A stretch of DNA of 64,000 nt from Streptomyces venezuelae (GCF_008642335.1 NZ_CP029191.1:3534001-3598000), one strand, 5' to 3'. Positions 35,353-44,298 are shown, counted from the first letter of the stretch. Made by a program: numbers and translations. The notes: generated from the letters alone by a model not told the origin.

Positions 35353-35529
35353 TCAGGAAGAGTTCCCGTTACGAGTGCGCCGGTATCGCAGAACAACCAG
35401 GACGATGAGAATTACCTGAGCAATCCCCCAAATGCCCAGTTCGACCGTACCGAATCCAGTCCCGAGAGCGAACAGCAGGATATAGAAAACTGCGAGAATC
35501 GCAACTACCTGCAATATTAGAGACTTCAC
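35353..35529 (-). CDS. 58-residue membrane protein in the AT-rich island
   Basis: From the GTG at 35529 the frame gives two hydrophobic helices: VVAILAVFYILLFALGTGF and IWGIAQVILIVLVVLRY, followed by a basic tail RRTRNGNSS. Start is 15 nt after the stop of the upstream secreted-protein gene, so the two form an operon that ends at the stem-loop at 35286-35320. Early codons CTA and ATA are rare in Streptomyces, which points to foreign origin. The sequence is not one I recognise; it could be an anchor or immunity-like partner of the secreted protein, but nothing shows that. Confidence 0.65.
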   Translation of the reverse strand: MKSLILQVVAILAVFYILLFALGTGFGTVELGIWGIAQVILIVLVVLRYRRTRNGNSS

Positions 35530-35544
35530 CAGGAATCCCGTGTG

Positions 35545-36408
35545 TTAGGCACCAGAGCCAGCGATCTTCGTCCTGCCGGTTCCGTAAACCTTCACCTTGG
35601 CCCAAGGATAGACGGTGGCGTACTCTCCGTACACGGGAACCTTCAAGTAAACTTTCCGCTTCATCTTAGACGTAGCGGAGGAAGCTGGAACCTTCGACTT
35701 AACGTTCGTGACCATCAAATCGGTGTCGACCCCGGACTGTTCATGACTAAAGTCGTCGTAACGCTGACCCCAGGCACGCACCTTGCCGCCCTTGTAATTG
35801 AATCTCGCATACGTGTGATACTTGAATATCACGTTATGGAAATAGCTTCGATGGGTGTAAGTGATATGTGTCATCTTCCACCTGCCGCCCGAGACGCGAG
35901 CGGCTGACATCCCAGCCCCGCTTGCCGGCTCTTTAGCTCTGCTCGCCGCAAGGGCGTCGGGGTCGACCTCCGTCTCTTCCGGCGTTTCTTGCTCCTCGGC
36001 AGGATTACTTTCCTGGGCCCCAGCAGGAGGCTCGATTGCCGCAAGTTCAGCCGCACTGAGCGGCTTACCGGTGACAGGAGATACGGCCTGGCCGTCCTCG
36101 GTGATCACCGCTTCCTCAGTCAGCACTTGCATTTGACGAGGATCGGAAACCTCCTTCGCCTGCTCAGGAAATTCTTTCTGCAAGGCATCGAGAAGGTTGT
36201 AGTGACGCTTGACTACGGCTTCATTTTCCTCATCAAGATTACTACCCGTCACCGAGATAGCCTTCAGCAATGAAGCAAGACGCGCTTTCTTTACCGGGTC
36301 AACGGCCGGCCCGTCGTCCGCAATAGCCGGAGTAAGCGTCACCAAAAGTGCGACGGAAGCCATTGCCGCACCTATGATCGACTTCCGCCCATGACGCATT
36401 GAACGCAT
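35545..36408 (-). CDS. Secreted protein of unknown function in an AT-rich island
   Basis: A 287-residue protein with a signal peptide (about 1-30, ending AIA-DD). Residues 31-175 are helical and acidic with segments such as LSAAELAAIEPP and PAEEQETPEETEVDPD. The C-terminal 110 residues are basic and aromatic: MTHITYTHRSYFHNVIFKYH and VYLKVPVYGEYATVYPWAKV, probably beta-rich. I do not recognise a family. Base composition is clearly lower in GC than the neighbours. AGGGGG stands 4 nt before the ATG at 36408. A small membrane protein gene follows after 15 nt. Confidence 0.78.
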   Translation of the reverse strand: MRSMRHGRKSIIGAAMASVALLVTLTPAIADDGPAVDPVKKARLASLLKAISVTGSNLDEENEAVVKRHYNLLDALQKEFPEQAKEVSDPRQMQVLTEEAVITEDGQAVSPVTGKPLSAAELAAIEPPAGAQESNPAEEQETPEETEVDPDALAASRAKEPASGAGMSAARVSGGRWKMTHITYTHRSYFHNVIFKYHTYARFNYKGGKVRAWGQRYDDFSHEQSGVDTDLMVTNVKSKVPASSATSKMKRKVYLKVPVYGEYATVYPWAKVKVYGTGRTKIAGSGA

Positions 36409-36429
36409 TGTCCCCCCTATGAAACTTTA

Positions 36430-36452
36430 TTTCGGGTGGTCATCTCCCGAAA
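36430..36452. promoter_or_regulatory. Inverted repeat in front of the AT-rich operon
   Basis: TTTCGGG (36430-36436) and CCCGAAA (36446-36452) are perfect inverted copies with a 9-nt gap, 22 nt upstream of the secreted-protein start. The remaining 36453-36775, over 300 nt, contains no ORF I can support and no hairpin of note; it is AT-richer than average up to about 36720. Confidence 0.4.
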
Positions 36453-36775
36453 CCCCGAATGGACCATAAGGCAATGATCGTGGAGTTGCAACTGGCATCA
36501 ACAACTCGGTCCCGCCGCCAGGTCGGGCTTGAAGGGGAAAACTAGACTGTCGTCGAACGCGTGGATTGTACACACAGGAGTCTGACAGGCATCTCAGGTG
36601 TCTATTTCACGCCACGATGGTCAGGCCTTGCCGAAGCAGGAGAACCCGACGTGCCACGGACACGCGCTGCCCGCCTGCACCAAGTCATCCCCGAGAGGAA
36701 AAATGGTCGGTTGAGTCAGTTGACCGGCCTGCAGAAGAGACGGAGACATGGTGCGGCACGTGGCAAGACGTGCGC

Positions 36776-39700
36776 TCAGTCGAACCAGCGGTCCCGCGCC
36801 AGTTCCTCCGTGCGGGACGGGTCCTCCAGGAGGGCCGCCACCTCGAAGCGGCGCGGCCACTGGCCCGCCGCCCAGGCCAGGCCCGCCGCGACGCCCTCAA
36901 GCGTCGCCGCGTGCACCGCGCCGTCCGGCGTGCGGCGCCAGTCCAGCTCCACGCCCCCGGCGACCAGCTCGTCGTACTCGACGTACGTCTCCGGGGTCCC
37001 GTCGCCCAGCAGGATCCGCACCGGCTCGGGAACGTCGTGCTCGACGCCCTCCCCCGACGGCTCCACGGCCGCCGTCTCGCTGAGCCGCCGCACCTGGAAC
37101 AGCTCCGCCAGGTCCGCCGCCCGGCGCGGCTGCACCGGAAGCAGCGGCACCCCGCCCGCCAGCGGCAGCAGGTCGGGCGCGTCGGCGACCACCGCGTCCG
37201 CCGCGTCGACCACCACGACCTCACCGTCCACCACCGCACGCAGCTCGTCCGGGAGCGTGACCTGCTCCGGGTCGAGGTCGGCCAGCGCCCCGTACAGCGC
37301 GTGGAGCTGAGCCGCCGAAACGGTCCGCTCCGGGTCCGCGAGCCGGTCGAGCAGCTCGGCCGCGCCGCCCGGCTCCGCCAGCAGGGCGCTCACCGACGTC
37401 CGCACACCCAGCGCCCGAAGGACCTGCTCGTCCTCGAACCCGGACGCGTCCGCCGCGTCGTACAGCCCGACGAGCAGCGGATCGCCGCCCTCCGCACGCA
37501 GCCCGGCGGGCCTGCGGCCGCCGAGGACCGGGTGCCCGCGCAGCCACCACGCCGTGTACGAACGGACCGTCTCCGTCGTCCCGTCCGGCAGCAGCACCCG
37601 CAACGGCTGCGTCAGCGCGTCCCGCAGCGGCGGACGCGACAGCATCGCCAGGGCCTGCGGCCAGCAGTCGTCGTCGACCAGGTCGAGGTCCCGCACGGCG
37701 ACGATCTCGGTCGCCACGGGCGGCACCGGCGTGTCGGGCAGCCGGTCGAGGACGTCCTCGCACCACACGTCCACGGCGTCCAGCAGACCCGCGTCGTCCG
37801 GCTCGGGGAAGTCCCCGTCGCGGGGCTCCAGTTCATCGGGGTCGAGGACGACGTCCGTGGCGCGTACGAGCGCGAACCCGGCGAGCACACCGCACGCGGC
37901 GAGCGGCTGCTCGCCCCACCGGTCGGCCAGCTCCTGGTCGGCGAGCGCCAGTTCGTCGTCGCGCATGACCTGCGCGAAGTCGCTGCCGGGCAGCACGAGT
38001 TCACCGGCGGGGGCGAGCTCGCCGTCCTCGTCGGGCAGCGCGAGCGCGGCCAGCCACGGCTCGTCGCCGGGCGCGAGGTTCGCGTCCCGTACGAGCGCGA
38101 GCACGACGTCCGCCACCTCCTCGGCGTCCAGCGCCTCCTCGTCCCACGTGTCGTCGTCGAGCGAGGCGGCCACGGCGGCACGGACCTGCGGCGTCGTGAG
38201 GACGGCGCGGGGTGTGGCGGGCAGCGCGCCCAGCTTCTCCAACAAGGGGTGAGCGGCGTCCGGGTGGGCGATCTTCAGGCCGAGCCGGGCGAGGACGGCG
38301 GGGTCCGTGTCAGCACCGAGCCCGCCGTCGACAGGGGTGGGAAGGAGCACCTGACGGGGCCCGATGGTCGTGCGCGCGGCACGCCCGCCGGAGTCCCCCG
38401 CGCCGTCCTCGTACCCGTGCTGCGCGGGCGTCGGGCCGCCCGCCAGCGGCACCGGAAGCCCCGAGAGCCGGTCCGGGTCGACCCCGGCGAGCGTGTCGTA
38501 CAGCCGCCGCCACCAGCCGGGCTCCCGCTCCAGACCCGCGAGCCGGTCCACCGCCTCCGTCAGCGCGATCCGCGCCACGCCCAGCGTGCGCAGTTCGGCG
38601 CGGCGCTCCAGACCCGCGGGCAGCAGGCACGGCAGCACCTCGGCGAGGACGCGGACCGTCTCGGCACCGGCGCCCTCGACGACCTCGGCGTCCCGCGGAC
38701 GCAGCGCCTCGGGCAGCTCGGCCTCGTCGCCCTCCGCACGGGGAAGGGCCGGGGGCAGGAAGGCGGCACGGGGCAGCCGGTCCAGGATGCCCTGGCGCAG
38801 CGCGCCGTCCAGCTCGCTCCTGCCGAGCGGCCCCGGCACGAGCGAGATGATGCCCTCGGTGACCGGCCGCCAGTCGGCGAGCAGTTCGACGTACGCGTCC
38901 GCGGCCCGCTCCACCAGGAAGTCGGTGAGCGGCCCCGGAGCGGCGTGCCGCCGCGCGGTGTCCAGCGGGAACGAGGCGATGAGCAGCGCCGGTACGCCCA
39001 GCGGCTCGTCGCTCGGCGTCGGCGCGTGCACGACGGGGCTGGTGACCGGCCGCTCCGGGGCGCCGTCGGCACCCGTGGGCACGGCCCATGTCACCGACCA
39101 GTGCGGGCGCAGCCGCTCCTCGACGGGCCGGTCCTTGAGGAGCCCGGCCTCGATCGGCCCCTGCCTGCTGACGGTGCGCCAGCGGGTCGTGCCGTCGCGG
39201 CTGTCCTCGATGACGGTGTACGGGGCCTCGGTGCGGCGGCGCAGTGTGCGCGTCGTCCCGTCCGGGGTCTCGACGCAGACCTCCGCGAGCCCCGGCAGGG
39301 CGAGGAGCAGCGCGTCGTCGACGCCGTCGAGCAGGCGCGCCACGAGGTCCTCGGCGGCGGCGTCGCGCAGCGGCAGGATGACGACGGTGTCGTAGCCGTC
39401 GGGGGCGGAGCCCTCGGCGGCGAAGGGGAGGCGGAGCAGCGGCACGTGGCCGTCGCGGCGCCGCACCTCGTCCCCGAGCCCCGGGCTGAACCGGGAGGTC
39501 TCGGCGGCCAGCGCCCGCGCCTCGGACAGCGACCAGCGGACGCCGCCGGTGCGGCCGACGACGGCGGGCTCGTCGGAGACGGCGAGCACGGCGGCGAAGC
39601 CGACGCCGAAGCGGCCGACGGAGCCGGCGGCGGTGCCGGCCTCCTCGGGCGCCCGCTTCGCGGAGGCGCGGAGGGTGGAGAGGGACTCGACGCCCGTGGC

Positions 39701-39982
39701 GTCGAGGGGGGCGCCGCTGTTGGCCGCGGCGAGGACCCCGCCGCGCAGCGTCAACGCGAGCCGCCCGGGGACGCCCGCGCGGGCGGCGGCGTCCGAGGCG
39801 TTCTGCGCGAGCTCGACGACGAGGCGGTCGCGGTAGCCGCCGAGGGCGAGGTCCTCCTCGGCGTTGGCGTCCTCACGGAAACGGGCCGGGGCCGCCGCCC
39901 ATGCGTCGAGTACTCCGCGGCGGAGGCGGGCGGTGCCGAAGGGATCCGTACCCTCGGCCGCCGGCCGCACGGTCTTGCTCAC
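36776..39982 (-). CDS. Sacsin-type GHKL ATPase (Hsp90-like N-terminal domain)
   Basis: A 1068-residue protein whose first 200 residues form an Hsp90/sacsin-type nucleotide-binding domain: N box VVELAQNASDAAARAG (Glu57, Asn61, Asp64), a Leu/Thr-rich lid, and the Gly-rich box GSVGRFGVGFAAVLAVSD. The remaining 850 residues have no motif I recognise and are acidic and Leu/Ala-rich, probably helical repeats. Streptomyces genomes usually hold one such gene; its client is unknown. GTG at 39982 has GGAGA 9 nt upstream; the open frame before it is not protein-like. Confidence 0.85.
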   Translation of the reverse strand: MSKTVRPAAEGTDPFGTARLRRGVLDAWAAAPARFREDANAEEDLALGGYRDRLVVELAQNASDAAARAGVPGRLALTLRGGVLAAANSGAPLDATGVESLSTLRASAKRAPEEAGTAAGSVGRFGVGFAAVLAVSDEPAVVGRTGGVRWSLSEARALAAETSRFSPGLGDEVRRRDGHVPLLRLPFAAEGSAPDGYDTVVILPLRDAAAEDLVARLLDGVDDALLLALPGLAEVCVETPDGTTRTLRRRTEAPYTVIEDSRDGTTRWRTVSRQGPIEAGLLKDRPVEERLRPHWSVTWAVPTGADGAPERPVTSPVVHAPTPSDEPLGVPALLIASFPLDTARRHAAPGPLTDFLVERAADAYVELLADWRPVTEGIISLVPGPLGRSELDGALRQGILDRLPRAAFLPPALPRAEGDEAELPEALRPRDAEVVEGAGAETVRVLAEVLPCLLPAGLERRAELRTLGVARIALTEAVDRLAGLEREPGWWRRLYDTLAGVDPDRLSGLPVPLAGGPTPAQHGYEDGAGDSGGRAARTTIGPRQVLLPTPVDGGLGADTDPAVLARLGLKIAHPDAAHPLLEKLGALPATPRAVLTTPQVRAAVAASLDDDTWDEEALDAEEVADVVLALVRDANLAPGDEPWLAALALPDEDGELAPAGELVLPGSDFAQVMRDDELALADQELADRWGEQPLAACGVLAGFALVRATDVVLDPDELEPRDGDFPEPDDAGLLDAVDVWCEDVLDRLPDTPVPPVATEIVAVRDLDLVDDDCWPQALAMLSRPPLRDALTQPLRVLLPDGTTETVRSYTAWWLRGHPVLGGRRPAGLRAEGGDPLLVGLYDAADASGFEDEQVLRALGVRTSVSALLAEPGGAAELLDRLADPERTVSAAQLHALYGALADLDPEQVTLPDELRAVVDGEVVVVDAADAVVADAPDLLPLAGGVPLLPVQPRRAADLAELFQVRRLSETAAVEPSGEGVEHDVPEPVRILLGDGTPETYVEYDELVAGGVELDWRRTPDGAVHAATLEGVAAGLAWAAGQWPRRFEVAALLEDPSRTEELARDRWFD

Positions 39983-40143
39983 GGTCGACTGTCTCCTCTG
40001 GGGGAAGGGGTGTTGCGGGTCGGGCTGGGCTGGGCGACGTGCTTGCGGGCGAACGCTACCGCGTCCGGGGAGGGGGACCGGGGCGCGGACGGCCCCGGCG
40101 AAACCCGCTGTCGACGGGCCCATCAGGTGAGATAGAAAGCGAT

Positions 40144-40620
40144 ATGGACACCGCTCAACTCGAACAGCAGCTGGAAGAGACGTTCGACCACGCCGTCGTG
40201 CACCACGGCTACGCCAACTACATGCGCGACTACGAGCTCATCATCTACGCGACGGCCGACCCCCGCACCGGCGTGCCCCCGGCCTACCTGCGCCACCTCT
40301 TCCAGTACTGCGTCGAGGCCCGCTGCGAGACGTCCGTACTCCCCGAGACCTGGCAGAGATCGCTGGACGACCGTCTCCTGGACCACGAGAACGCCGACCC
40401 GGATCTCGGCGGGTACGTCTGGGGCGTGAAGTGCCACGCGATGTACCCGGGAGCGACGCTGGTCCGGGACTCGAAGGCGGCCGAGCGCTGGTCGAAGGAG
40501 ATCGGGATCGACTTCCACGAGGTGCGCATCGAGACCAACGCGCACGACCTGACCCTGGTCTTCTCCGACCTGGAGGTCAGCGAGGTCCCGGTGGGTTACG
40601 CGCCGTTCGTGACGGACTAG
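40144..40620 (+). CDS. Conserved hypothetical protein (YxiG-like)
   Basis: A 158-residue cytoplasmic protein. It has the segments MRDYELIIYATADPRTGVPP and LFQYCVEARCETSVLPETW and ends in a beta-rich half (ELHVRIETNAHDL-type strand, VFSDLEVSEVPVGYAPFV). It is similar to proteins called YxiG-like; I hold that name only loosely. It is divergent from the sacsin-type gene (161-nt gap) and convergent with DUF3027. A stem-loop contains its stop codon. Confidence 0.75.
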   Translation: MDTAQLEQQLEETFDHAVVHHGYANYMRDYELIIYATADPRTGVPPAYLRHLFQYCVEARCETSVLPETWQRSLDDRLLDHENADPDLGGYVWGVKCHAMYPGATLVRDSKAAERWSKEIGIDFHEVRIETNAHDLTLVFSDLEVSEVPVGYAPFVTD

Positions 40621-40647
40621 CGGGCGGCGGGCTTCTCCGCCCGCTAG
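40617..40647. terminator. Bidirectional terminator embedding both stop codons
   Basis: CTAGCGGGCGG (40617-40627) pairs perfectly with CCGCCCGCTAG (40637-40647) around a 9-nt loop. The TAG stop of the left gene (40618-40620) and the stop of the right gene (40644-40646) both lie in the stem. Confidence 0.85.
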
Positions 40648-41582
40648 GAGTGGCCGAGATCCTCGCCGGGGCCCTCCGCCATGACGGAGCCGGAGTCGGC
40701 GCCGGGGCGCAGCGGCAGCACGTCGATACGGGTCTCGTCGAGGACGGGCGGCGCCGGACGCGGCGGCTTCGGCATGACCGCGGCCTCCGAGTGGCCGCCG
40801 CAGCCGTACGACAGCGACACGACATGCCCGTCGGCGGGCCCGAACTCATTGCCGCAGATACCGAACGCCTGCCCGAGCGAGCCGCCGATCCGCACGAGGA
40901 ACCCACAGCTGACGCACGCCGCGGGCGCGGCCTGCGCCATCGGGGTCTTCGCGCCGTACGCCTCGTCCCAGCGGTCCGCCGCGACATGCAGCCCGTACCG
41001 CGAAAGGACCCTCGCCCTGCGCATGCCGAGCTCCTCGGCGACCGCGGCGATGGAGCCGCGGGCGGGCGGGACGGGCAGCTCGGCGGGCGGCCCCGCCGTC
41101 ACCTCGGCGTCCTCCGCCTCGACGAGCTCGGCCATCTCCTGCGACACGATGGAGTTCGGCGGCGGCTCCTCCTCGCCGGAGTACCCGGGCTCGAGCCGCA
41201 GGTCCTCCGCGTCGGTCGGCAGCAGGTCGCCGGGACCCATGTCGCCGGGCCGGAGCCGCTCGCTCCACGGCACCCACTCGGGGGCGAGGAGCGCGTCGGG
41301 GCCCGGCAGCAGCACGGTCTCGTCGAGGGTGACGACCTTCGCCCGCGAGGCGCGGGCCACGGTCACGGCCCAGCGCCAGCCCCGGTAGCCGAATTCCTTG
41401 CACTCGAACAAGTGCGTGACGACGCGGTCGCCCTCGACGACGACCTCGACATGCTCACCGACCACACCGGGCGCGGCGGCCTCCTCGGCCGCGGCACGTG
41501 CCAGGCCCACCGCCTCGGCGCAGAGGCGGTCGGGGGTACGCGGGGTGCGCGGGGTACGGCTTCGCGTTGTCGCTGCGCTCAC
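40644..41582 (-). CDS. DUF3027 protein
   Basis: A 312-residue actinobacterial protein of unknown function. The N-terminal part has FECKEFGYRGWRWAVTVARAS, and a helical stretch RGSIAAVAEELGMRRARVLSRYG resembles a helix-turn-helix. The Cys-rich C-terminus CVSCGFLVRIGGSLGQAFG then ICGNEFGPADG and YGCGGHSE suggests a metal site like a zinc ribbon. Start set at GTG 41582 with AGAAG 8 nt upstream; the frame is open to 41696 but Arg-rich. It stands alone, convergent with the YxiG-like gene. Confidence 0.8.
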   Translation of the reverse strand: MSAATTRSRTPRTPRTPDRLCAEAVGLARAAAEEAAAPGVVGEHVEVVVEGDRVVTHLFECKEFGYRGWRWAVTVARASRAKVVTLDETVLLPGPDALLAPEWVPWSERLRPGDMGPGDLLPTDAEDLRLEPGYSGEEEPPPNSIVSQEMAELVEAEDAEVTAGPPAELPVPPARGSIAAVAEELGMRRARVLSRYGLHVAADRWDEAYGAKTPMAQAAPAACVSCGFLVRIGGSLGQAFGICGNEFGPADGHVVSLSYGCGGHSEAAVMPKPPRPAPPVLDETRIDVLPLRPGADSGSVMAEGPGEDLGHS

Positions 41583-42259
41583 AAGTATCGCTTCTCTCCT
41601 ACGCCGTCTCACGAGTGCGCCCCCTTCACGCGGGGGTGCGGACGGAGCGGACCAGAGGGCCGCGTCAACGTCCGCGCCCGACGTTCCGGGGCGCACCTAC
41701 GTCATCCATTCTGCGGGATGACCGAGAGGCGCGCGGCCAAGAACAACCGCTGCAGGCGCGCTACGCACGCTACCTTCTCCTGGCCCCTGGGCCTACACCG
41801 ACGTACGCCACCGGGCCCCGAGCCGCCTCCGCACCCCACGCCCATACCCCGCCCGGCGCCCCACCGACACCCCCCAAAACCCCCGGCAGGGCCTCCCCGC
41901 ACGGCGGCACCCGACACGCGGCACCCGGCACCACATCCCTCCCCCGTCGCCGCTCCGCGGCGTTTCCCCCACCCACCCACCCAACGGCGCGAGGCAAACG
42001 GGTGGACGGGCGGGGCCCCTGCCTTCGCCTAACGGCGCGGGGTAAACGGGTGGGCGGGCGGGGCCCCTGCCTTCGCCTATCGGTGCGGGGTAAACGGGTG
42101 GGTGGGTGGGAAACCCGCCGCGGAGCGGCGAAGCACTCCCACCCGGCGGTGCGGGGCGAGCAACACCTACCCCCCGCCGCGGAGCGGCGGAGAGGGAGCG
42201 CCACGGGCTCACAGCCAGGATCCGTACTAGTACAGGCAACAACAGGGCACTATGACGAC
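41583..42259. other. 677-nt intergenic region with repeats
   Basis: No gene is supported here. The left part (41583-41940) holds the DUF3027 promoter and a C-rich stretch. The right part holds the 48-bp tandem repeat and 15-bp inverted repeats described separately. Long open frames across it are low in complexity and show no protein-like bias. Confidence 0.7.
41948..42189. repeat. 48-bp tandem array bracketed by 15-bp inverted repeats
   Basis: Two 48-bp units (41983-42030, 42031-42078) and a partial third (42079 on) share GGCGGGGCCCCTGCCTTCGC. CGCCGCTCCGCGGCG at 41948-41962 is the exact inverse of CGCCGCGGAGCGGCG at 42116-42130 and 42175-42189. The sequences just inside (TTTCCCCCACCC and GGGTGGGTGGGAAA) extend the inverted match. 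Confidence 0.8.
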
Positions 42260-43675
42260 GTGGCCCCCACCAGGTCGATGTCCGCAGGAACAGAAACCGT
42301 CTCGCCGGGCCCGGCGAGACGGACCGCCCGCGCGCTCGGCCGCGCACTCCACTTCCCCTTCACCGGCACCGCCCGCGGCATCCGCAAGGCCACGCACGCC
42401 CACGGAGCGGGCGAGTCGGGCCTCGGCAAGCTGATCGAGCTGCACGCCGTGAACGGCGCCGGCGACGTCATGATCACCGTCGCGCTCGCCTCGACCGTGT
42501 TCTTCTCCGTGCCGACGGACGAGGCCCGCGGCCGCGTCGCGCTGTACCTGGCGATCACGATGGCGCCGTTCACACTCCTCGCCCCCGTCATCGGCCCGCT
42601 CCTGGACCGCCTGCCGCACGGCCGCCGCGCCGCGATGGCGGGCGCGATGCTCGCGCGGGCACTGCTCGCGCTGGTCCTTTCGGGCGCGGTCGTGTCGGGC
42701 AGCGTGGAGCTGTACCCGGCGGCGCTGGGCGTGCTGGTCGCATCGAAGGCGTACGGGGTGGTGAGAAGCGCGGTCGTGCCACGCCTTCTGCCGCCGGGGT
42801 TCTCCCTGGTCAAGGCGAATTCACGGGTGACACTCGGTGGGCTGCTCGCCACGGCCGTCGCGGCGCCGATGGGGGCCGGGCTACAGGCGGTCGGGCCGCG
42901 ATGGCCGCTGTTCGGCGCGTTCGTGATCTTCGTCTCGGGGATGTTCCTGTCGTTCTCGCTGCCGCGCAAGGTCGACTCGTCGAAGGGCGAGAGCAAGGCG
43001 CTGCTGGCCGCGGACGAGGAGCACCTGCATCTGCACGCCCGCGCGGAGGCGGCGTCCGACACGTCCCGCAAACGGCGCCTCGGCCTGCGTACGGTCGGCC
43101 CCGCCGTCACCCACGCCCTGGCCGCGAACGCGTCGCTGCGCTGTCTGTCCGGCTTCCTCATCTTCTTCCTGGCGTTCCTGCTGCGGGAGCATCCGCTCGC
43201 GGGGCAGAGCGCGGCGGTGTCGCTCGGCATCGTGGGCGTGTCGGCGGGCGCGGGCAACGCGCTGGGCACGGCCGTCGGCGCCTGGCTGAAGTCGCGGGCC
43301 CCGGAACTGATCATCGTGACGGTCGTCGGGGTGGTGCTCGGCGTGGCGATCACGTCCGCGCTGTTCTTCGGTGCGGTGGGCGTCGCGTGTCTCGGCGCGT
43401 GCGCGGGCTTCGCGCAGGCGCTCTCCAAACTGTCGCTGGACGCGCTGCTGCAGCGGGACGTCCCGGAGCAGATCCGCACGTCGGCGTTCGCCCGTTCCGA
43501 GACGTTGCTCCAGATGGCCTGGGTGGTCGGCGGCGGCATCGGTATCGCGCTGCCGCTGATCGGAACCCTGGGGCTCTCGGTGGCCGCGGGGATCGTCGCG
43601 GTGGGCTGGCTGTCGACCGTACGAGGCCTGCTCGCATCGTCCCGCCGAACGGGCCCCCGCCCCCGGGTCCTCTGA
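42260..43675 (+). CDS. MFS-type membrane transporter
   Basis: A 471-residue protein with about eleven or twelve helices. Helix blocks such as LIELHAVNGAGDVMITVALASTVFF, then FTLLAPVIGPLLDRLPHGRRAAM with the MFS loop motif, support MFS_1 membership; a hydrophilic central loop (residues about 230-275) contains a His/Leu-rich LHLHAR. Substrate unknown. GTG at 42260 is preferred; CACTAT ends 6 nt before it as a weak leaderless-type -10. ATG at 42278 is an alternative. Confidence 0.82.
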   Translation: MAPTRSMSAGTETVSPGPARRTARALGRALHFPFTGTARGIRKATHAHGAGESGLGKLIELHAVNGAGDVMITVALASTVFFSVPTDEARGRVALYLAITMAPFTLLAPVIGPLLDRLPHGRRAAMAGAMLARALLALVLSGAVVSGSVELYPAALGVLVASKAYGVVRSAVVPRLLPPGFSLVKANSRVTLGGLLATAVAAPMGAGLQAVGPRWPLFGAFVIFVSGMFLSFSLPRKVDSSKGESKALLAADEEHLHLHARAEAASDTSRKRRLGLRTVGPAVTHALAANASLRCLSGFLIFFLAFLLREHPLAGQSAAVSLGIVGVSAGAGNALGTAVGAWLKSRAPELIIVTVVGVVLGVAITSALFFGAVGVACLGACAGFAQALSKLSLDALLQRDVPEQIRTSAFARSETLLQMAWVVGGGIGIALPLIGTLGLSVAAGIVAVGWLSTVRGLLASSRRTGPRPRVL

Positions 43676-43739
43676 CCCCGCCCCACCGCGAACGGCACGC
43701 CCATGCCCCCCGCGTAACAGCACCCCCCGGCACGCCCGA

Positions 43740-43745
43740 TAGCCT
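43740..43745 (+). promoter_or_regulatory. -10 box of leaderless DUF2771 gene
   Basis: TAGCCT ends 6 nt before the ATG at 43752. The operon of DUF2771, mqnB and mqnD may begin here. Confidence 0.5.
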
Positions 43746-43751
43746 TCGGCC

Positions 43752-44261
43752 ATGACCTCCCTGCTCCGCGGCGGAGCCGCGAATGTGAACAGCGCGGCGC
43801 GCCGCCGCCGCACCGCGGCCGCTCTTGGCGCCGTCTCCGCCGGACTCCTCGTCCTCTCGGCCTGTGACAAGCCGACGCCGCTCGCCACCGTCACCGTCGG
43901 CAGCGACTCGGTGAACACCGAGGCCTCCTGCTACAACGACGGCAAGGAGCTGGAGGAGGCACAGATCAAGTCCTGCCTCCAGGACAAGGACGTGAAGTCC
44001 GTGAAGATCGACCCGGACGAGAAGGTCCGCTTCGGTGTCGACCCGGAGGTGGCCGAGAAGGGCTGGACGCTGCTGATGAACGGTCAGCCGCTGACCGAGG
44101 CCAGCAAGAAGACGTACGTCGTCATCCCGGGCAGCGTCTTCTTCAACCAGCAGTACGGCGGCGGCGGCAAGAAGTCGACCGTCAGCCTCCTCGAGGGCGG
44201 CAAGGGCTCGGCGTCCAAGGCGACGGGCTTGTGGTCGTTCAAGTTCGAGAAGGACTCCTGA
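43752..44261 (+). CDS. DUF2771 lipoprotein
   Basis: A 169-residue actinobacterial lipoprotein. The lipobox LVLSAC places the lipidated Cys at about residue 38, after an Arg-rich N-region and a hydrophobic core. The mature part has a beta-rich pattern with two further Cys (ASCYNDGKELEE and IKSCLQDKDV) that could pair. It precedes mqnB by few bases and is probably cotranscribed; whether it relates to menaquinone synthesis is unknown. Confidence 0.85.
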   Translation: MTSLLRGGAANVNSAARRRRTAAALGAVSAGLLVLSACDKPTPLATVTVGSDSVNTEASCYNDGKELEEAQIKSCLQDKDVKSVKIDPDEKVRFGVDPEVAEKGWTLLMNGQPLTEASKKTYVVIPGSVFFNQQYGGGGKKSTVSLLEGGKGSASKATGLWSFKFEKDS

Positions 44262-44298
44262 CCTGACCCCGCACGCCGCGCCCGCCCCGCGCGTCCTC

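Noticed and set aside
36453..36775. Possible small genes in the AT-rich gap
   Set aside because: Open frames exist on both strands but none has a ribosome site, hydrophobic segment or recognisable motif.
36566..40135. Plus-strand open frame of over 1100 codons opposite the sacsin-type gene
   Set aside because: The minus-strand gene shows a GHKL N box and G box; the antisense translation is low in complexity and has no domain.
41983..42115. CRISPR-like array
   Set aside because: Units of 48 bp are adjacent without unique spacers and no cas gene is present.
41498..42259. N-terminal extension of the MFS gene through the 48-bp repeats
   Set aside because: Translated repeats are Arg/Gly/Pro-rich and precede the first helix without a ribosome site; a start at 42260 fits the family.
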